Part shown: positions 59,757 through 64,000 of the stretch, piece after piece
How positions within the stretch are numbered: position 1 is the stretch's first letter
How the letters are laid out: each line of letters begins with the position of its first letter
Assembly (NCBI GenBank): GCA_946495655.1
Contig: CAMMDS010000004.1
Span: 1-64,000, forward strand
From: an uncultured Clostridium sp.
GTDB lineage: Bacteria > Bacillota > Clostridia > TANB77 > CAG-508
DNA: 64,000 nucleotides
Direction of reading: 5' to 3'
Made by a program: the position numbers and the translations under genes
Notes under the pieces: generated by a model
What the model was told of the DNA's origin: nothing
What the model saw: only the letters and a program-made list of their open reading frames with translations
The model's database searches: none

Positions 59757-61013
59757 TTATAAATTAACTATGTCAACTTTGTCCTGATACACTATTCCTG
59801 CAATACCATTTCCTAATACAACATTCTGTACCTCTTGCAATGAGCTATATCTTTTTAATAACCATCCACTGGTGTTTATAAATTCTATTTCTTGTCCTAA
59901 ACTTATTGCAATTACATTATTAAAACTGTAAATATCTTTTGCAGCTCCTTCTACGGTATAAACTACGTTTTTATCGTTTGTAGTGCCTTTTATTTCTATG
60001 ACTGTGTTTGTATTAAAAATTCCATCATTCTCTTCAATTGCTCTATATATGTAATTGTTTAAATTAATGTTAGAGAAATTTATGTTTTTACCATTCTCTC
60101 TTAAAGACATCAAAACTGTATTATTTTCATTTTGTATTGATGTTATTTCATTATCAAACATACATATTATTTGATTATTATCATCATATTTCATATTTGT
60201 AATTAATTTATTATTATCTGCTTTATATGTATATATAACAGATTCAGATGGTTCTTCTATTGATACTATTTTTATATTTGATTGAATTGTTGTTCCACTA
60301 GTATTAACTTCTGCAAATGCTAAATATTTGTTATCATTTGATATTGTAGTATCTACTACTGTAGTTGTGGCCAAATATCTTTTAAATAATTCATTACCTT
60401 TATTATCAAATGTTGCAATTACTGATTTATATGCTGTTCCTGTTAATATTACACTTACATACCCATTATTATTTACATTTATTTTTGATATATTGCCATC
60501 AACATCTTTAGTCCATAGAATTTCCGAACCTGATATCAAGTTTAATTTTGATCCGTTTTTTTCGCTAATTGCTATATATTTATTATTTATATTATAAACA
60601 GGGTTATTTATTTCTAGCTCTATTTCATTTTCTAATTTGCCAGACGAATTATATTGCATTAGCTTATTTTCTGCAAGTATACATATCTTTTTATCGTATG
60701 CAAACACATTAATATTTGAATCATAATTAAGTTCTATTGAATCCAACTTTTCCTGTGTTATATTTTTTCTAAAAAAGTATTGATCTAAAAATTTTCTTAC
60801 ATCTCTACTTGAATAATATAAAAGCATTGTAATTGCTACTACTACAAGAATAATTCCAATCGATATAGCTATTATCATTTTCTTTTTATTAATACTTTTT
60901 TTCGTTTTTTTATTGTCTCTTTCTTCGATATTTGCATAAATGTTTTTTATATCTTTCAAAATTATTCCTCCTTTGCTTGTACTATTTATATCAGTTTTTC
61001 TTCCTTTTTTCAA
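59757..61013 (-). CDS. DUF5711-like membrane-anchored beta-propeller-like protein
   Basis: Single TM followed by repeats of NKYIAISEKNGSKLNLIS-like beta units. Confidence 0.6.
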   Translation of the reverse strand: MKKGRKTDINSTSKGGIILKDIKNIYANIEERDNKKTKKSINKKKMIIAISIGIILVVVAITMLLYYSSRDVRKFLDQYFFRKNITQEKLDSIELNYDSNINVFAYDKKICILAENKLMQYNSSGKLENEIELEINNPVYNINNKYIAISEKNGSKLNLISGSEILWTKDVDGNISKINVNNNGYVSVILTGTAYKSVIATFDNKGNELFKRYLATTTVVDTTISNDNKYLAFAEVNTSGTTIQSNIKIVSIEEPSESVIYTYKADNNKLITNMKYDDNNQIICMFDNEITSIQNENNTVLMSLRENGKNINFSNINLNNYIYRAIEENDGIFNTNTVIEIKGTTNDKNVVYTVEGAAKDIYSFNNVIAISLGQEIEFINTSGWLLKRYSSLQEVQNVVLGNGIAGIVYQDKVDIVNL

Positions 61014-61028
61014 TACTTTAATAAATTT

Positions 61029-61547
61029 TTAATAAGCTTGTTTATATTTGAATTTTAATTTGTTTTTTAAAAATTTTTTAAATTCTAATGCATTTCCTAT
61101 TTCAAATCCAGATTTGTTTAAAATAAGCACATCTTCTTTACTAAGATACAAATAAAAGAAATTTCTATTTTCATAAATTTTATATATTTTGTGATATCTT
61201 AGTTTGTAATCTTCATTCTCGTTAGTTATTTCAAAATATTTATTATAAAACAAATAACAGTTTTCCATATTGTTTTTTATTTTTTCTTTATTTAATTCTT
61301 TTTTTACTTTATATGCTGGATATAAAAATCTATACCCTAGAAATAGCAATAGAAAAATAAAAATTAATACTGCTATTATAAATGAATGATTTATTATTTG
61401 AATTATCATATATGATAAAAATACAATAGAGAAAAATGCTGTATATGCCCAATATTTCCAATTGTTTCTTTGCTCATGAAATTTTAATAATATCATATAG
61501 TTTTGTTTTGATAATTCGGTTCTATTTTTAAATAATAATTCTTCCAT
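61029..61547 (-). CDS. YcxB-like membrane protein
   Basis: Two TM segments plus C-terminal YHKIYKIYENRNFFYLYLSKEDVLILNKSGF. Confidence 0.65.
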   Translation of the reverse strand: MEELLFKNRTELSKQNYMILLKFHEQRNNWKYWAYTAFFSIVFLSYMIIQIINHSFIIAVLIFIFLLLFLGYRFLYPAYKVKKELNKEKIKNNMENCYLFYNKYFEITNENEDYKLRYHKIYKIYENRNFFYLYLSKEDVLILNKSGFEIGNALEFKKFLKNKLKFKYKQAY

Positions 61548-61638
61548 ATTTGTCCCTCTTTTATACCAATTAAATCCATAATACTTAGTATATTTTAATA
61601 TACTTTTTTAATATTAACAATACTTACTTACTAGAAAA

Positions 61639-62637
61639 TTATTTTAATATGTATATAAGTTGAGCAAAACCTAGTATTCCGAATACTGGGTAAGTAAGAT
61701 TTACTAATTTTGAAAAGCTTAAGTTTGATATAAATATTGCAAAAATACAAATAAATGCAGCTAATATTTTAAAATTATTTTGCTTTTTCGTACAATTATT
61801 CAAAAACCCATAACCTGCAGAAATCATAGTTGTATATATAGCAACAATAATAACCACGCTATAAATTATACTATAGGTTTTACCATGTTGATTTGCAATA
61901 TATACTAATGGTATTTCTATATTTTCTAAGCCATTTATATTAAACATAATAAAATATATTATTATTGATAAAATGAAGAAAATTATTGTTGATACTATAC
62001 TTACCTTTTTCTCATTTTTTATAGTATATTTTTTTAAACTAATTAACATTGGAATTAGCAATATACTGTTATAACTTGCATATTCTATTGCCCTCAATAA
62101 CCAATTCCCTGATAATTTTATGTTTGTTATATCAATATTATCTATAGTTCCTGGCAAATCGCTTTTTAATCCTAAGCCTAATATTATTAATATTAATACA
62201 GGAATAATTATTGTATTTATATTTGCTATTCCCTCTATATTTTTCATAAATGTTATGTAGCAAATAAGGGATATAATACTTGCTGTAATAATATTTGGTA
62301 TATTTAATTCTTGTTTAAAATATGCGCTAAATCCAGCTACCATGATATAAAATGACATTAATAAGAATATATTAATAATTACTTTTAAAATAATCTTTAT
62401 TCTATCTGAAATTTTACTTTGTTCTAATAGTTCATTATATGATTTAATATTTAAATCACTTGATTTTTTTAATACTATATATATTATCAATCCAATTAAA
62501 ATACTTGAGATGATTATTCCTATAATTCCATTTTCTTTATATACATTAAAAAAGCTATATATTTCTTGTCCTGAAGCAAATCCAGCTCCAATTATTGTCC
62601 CTATAATAACAAAAATTGCTTTTATACTATTTTTCAA
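61639..62637 (-). CDS. YkvI-like transporter family membrane protein
   Basis: IGTIIGAGFASGQEIYSFF and multiple TM segments. Confidence 0.8.
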   Translation of the reverse strand: MKNSIKAIFVIIGTIIGAGFASGQEIYSFFNVYKENGIIGIIISSILIGLIIYIVLKKSSDLNIKSYNELLEQSKISDRIKIILKVIINIFLLMSFYIMVAGFSAYFKQELNIPNIITASIISLICYITFMKNIEGIANINTIIIPVLILIILGLGLKSDLPGTIDNIDITNIKLSGNWLLRAIEYASYNSILLIPMLISLKKYTIKNEKKVSIVSTIIFFILSIIIYFIMFNINGLENIEIPLVYIANQHGKTYSIIYSVVIIVAIYTTMISAGYGFLNNCTKKQNNFKILAAFICIFAIFISNLSFSKLVNLTYPVFGILGFAQLIYILK

Positions 62638-62642
62638 TAATA

Positions 62643-62678
62643 AAACCCCCTCATAATATTTATGAGGAGGTTCATTTT
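62643..62678 (-). terminator. Terminator downstream of GldG-like gene
   Basis: AACCTCCTCATAAATATTATGAGGGGGTTTT on minus strand. Confidence 0.7.
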
Positions 62679-62681
62679 TTA

Positions 62682-64000
62682 TTACCTTTTTCTTCTTCTA
62701 ACTACCCACACTATAATTCCAATTATAATGATTATTGCAGGTATCGCAAATATTATTGAAAGAATTATAGTATTTTGTTCTTGAGTTACTGTATATGTTG
62801 AAACTTCAGCATCTTTTCTTATTGTAATCATGTTGTCTCTTTCTGTTAAATATGCAATAGAATTCATTGCTAAATCTTCATTGTTATAAAAATCTAGAGC
62901 ATAACTAAAATATTCTTGGCTAATTGCTATTCTTAGGTTTGTTATAAATATATTATTTGAATAAACAATTAATTCTGATGTAGTTTCTTCATCTATTGTC
63001 TTTTTTACTAATGCTCCTACTGTAGCACTTGGTGAATCTTCATCATCCTCTGTTTTTGAATTAGATTCTAGTGAATAATCTGTTCTATAAAAAGATTCTG
63101 TACTTGTAGTTGCTAATGTTTCTATTTCTACTCCTAGTTCTTCTAATTCTGCACTATCTGCCACATCTATTCTACCTGTTGTCATAAAACATGCATTCAT
63201 ATTCATATTAGTTTCTTGAGTTACGCTAGTATATGGACTTACAGTAACTAATATTGCAGATGGTGTTCCATAAAGCATTTTGCTACTATCTTGTTCTAAC
63301 ATTACTCCCTCTGAAATGCTTACCCCATATTCATCTAATATATCTTGGAAATTTGGCATTTCTTTTCCTGTTGTATTTGGATCAGAGAATAATATAATCT
63401 TTCCTCCAGCTTGAATATAATCTAATATCGCATCTCTTTCCGCTTCTGTTATATCTTCTGATAGAGTTGTTATCATTAATACTGCAGCATCTTCTGGAAT
63501 TTCTCCTGCTGTCAATAAATCTAAATCATTAAACTCATAAGCTTCATCTTGTAGATCTTGTATGAAATAGTAATAATAATCTGATGAATATTTGTTATGT
63601 CCTGTTAAATTATATATTACTGGTTTTTCTTCAGTTGTTACATCTATTATCGCATTTGTTAATGCCTCTTCTGTTATATCCTTTTGTTGATATGTTGTAT
63701 AATCTATGGTATATAAATCATAACTAGAAAGTACTTTAGATTTATCTCCACTTTTTACAATTATTGCATAGCTATCTGATGTTAATCCATATTCATCTGT
63801 TAAATCTGGTCTAGATGTAACATCATTTACAACTTCTACTTTTATTTTATCATTTACACTATTATATTTATTTGCATAATCTTCTTGAGATTCAGACATA
63901 TTAACTAATATGATTTCTACATCTTCATCTATTGATTCTGCTATATCTTTTGATTGTTCTGATAAACTATATATTTTATCTTCTGTAAAATCAAAATCTG
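62682..64000 (-). CDS. GldG-like/ABC-type uncharacterised transport protein (5' end beyond window)
   Basis: Frame stays open from 63899 to 64000 (DFDFTEDKIYSLSEQSKDIAESIDEDVEIILVNMSES...); VLMITTLSEDITEAERDAILDYIQAGGKIILFSDPN; C-terminal TM. Confidence 0.75.
   Translation of the reverse strand, partial: DFDFTEDKIYSLSEQSKDIAESIDEDVEIILVNMSESQEDYANKYNSVNDKIKVEVVNDVTSRPDLTDEYGLTSDSYAIIVKSGDKSKVLSSYDLYTIDYTTYQQKDITEEALTNAIIDVTTEEKPVIYNLTGHNKYSSDYYYYFIQDLQDEAYEFNDLDLLTAGEIPEDAAVLMITTLSEDITEAERDAILDYIQAGGKIILFSDPNTTGKEMPNFQDILDEYGVSISEGVMLEQDSSKMLYGTPSAILVTVSPYTSVTQETNMNMNACFMTTGRIDVADSAELEELGVEIETLATTSTESFYRTDYSLESNSKTEDDEDSPSATVGALVKKTIDEETTSELIVYSNNIFITNLRIAISQEYFSYALDFYNNEDLAMNSIAYLTERDNMITIRKDAEVSTYTVTQEQNTIILSIIFAIPAIIIIIGIIVWVVRRRKR

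Overview
Low-GC Firmicutes/Clostridia-type chromosomal window, read by eye with no database search. The left arm (1-17.7 kb) holds the distal part of a VirB4/PrgI/VirB2-like secretion or conjugation locus with three tandem pilin-like paralogues. It also holds a Spo0E-like protein, an M16 peptidase pair, ribosomal protein S21, a GH25-LysM lysozyme, cysteine synthase, a dGTPase, class III RNR (nrdD/nrdG) and a frameshifted Crp/Fnr regulator. At 17.7-26.0 kb, five tightly packed minus-strand genes form a candidate defence operon: a 1178-aa protein with sigma-region-4-like HTH, a PLD-helicase, a 53-aa protein, a DndD-like SMC ATPase and a Dnd-associated-protein-4-like protein. No Dnd sulfur-modification genes are seen. 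A ~21.3-kb integrated element (about 30.36-51.63 kb) sits at an initiator tRNA-fMet gene. Its boundaries are supported by an 18-bp att-like repeat and a 23-bp repeat inside each end. It encodes a tyrosine integrase, Xis, a phage-type replisome organizer and a DnaC-like ATPase. Its defence-like cargo is a PHP-ATPase (TrlF/Ppl-like), a PLD-helicase + Eco57I-like methylase + PC4 protein + unknown operon, an HTH-Fic protein, two ASCH proteins, and a three-domain protein read as PIN-GNAT-PUA/ASCH. Just outside the right boundary lies a Type II R-M pair. The right arm (54-64 kb) is mostly housekeeping and envelope genes. The best candidates for undescribed systems are the PIN-GNAT-ASCH/Fic cassette and the Dnd-derived operon.
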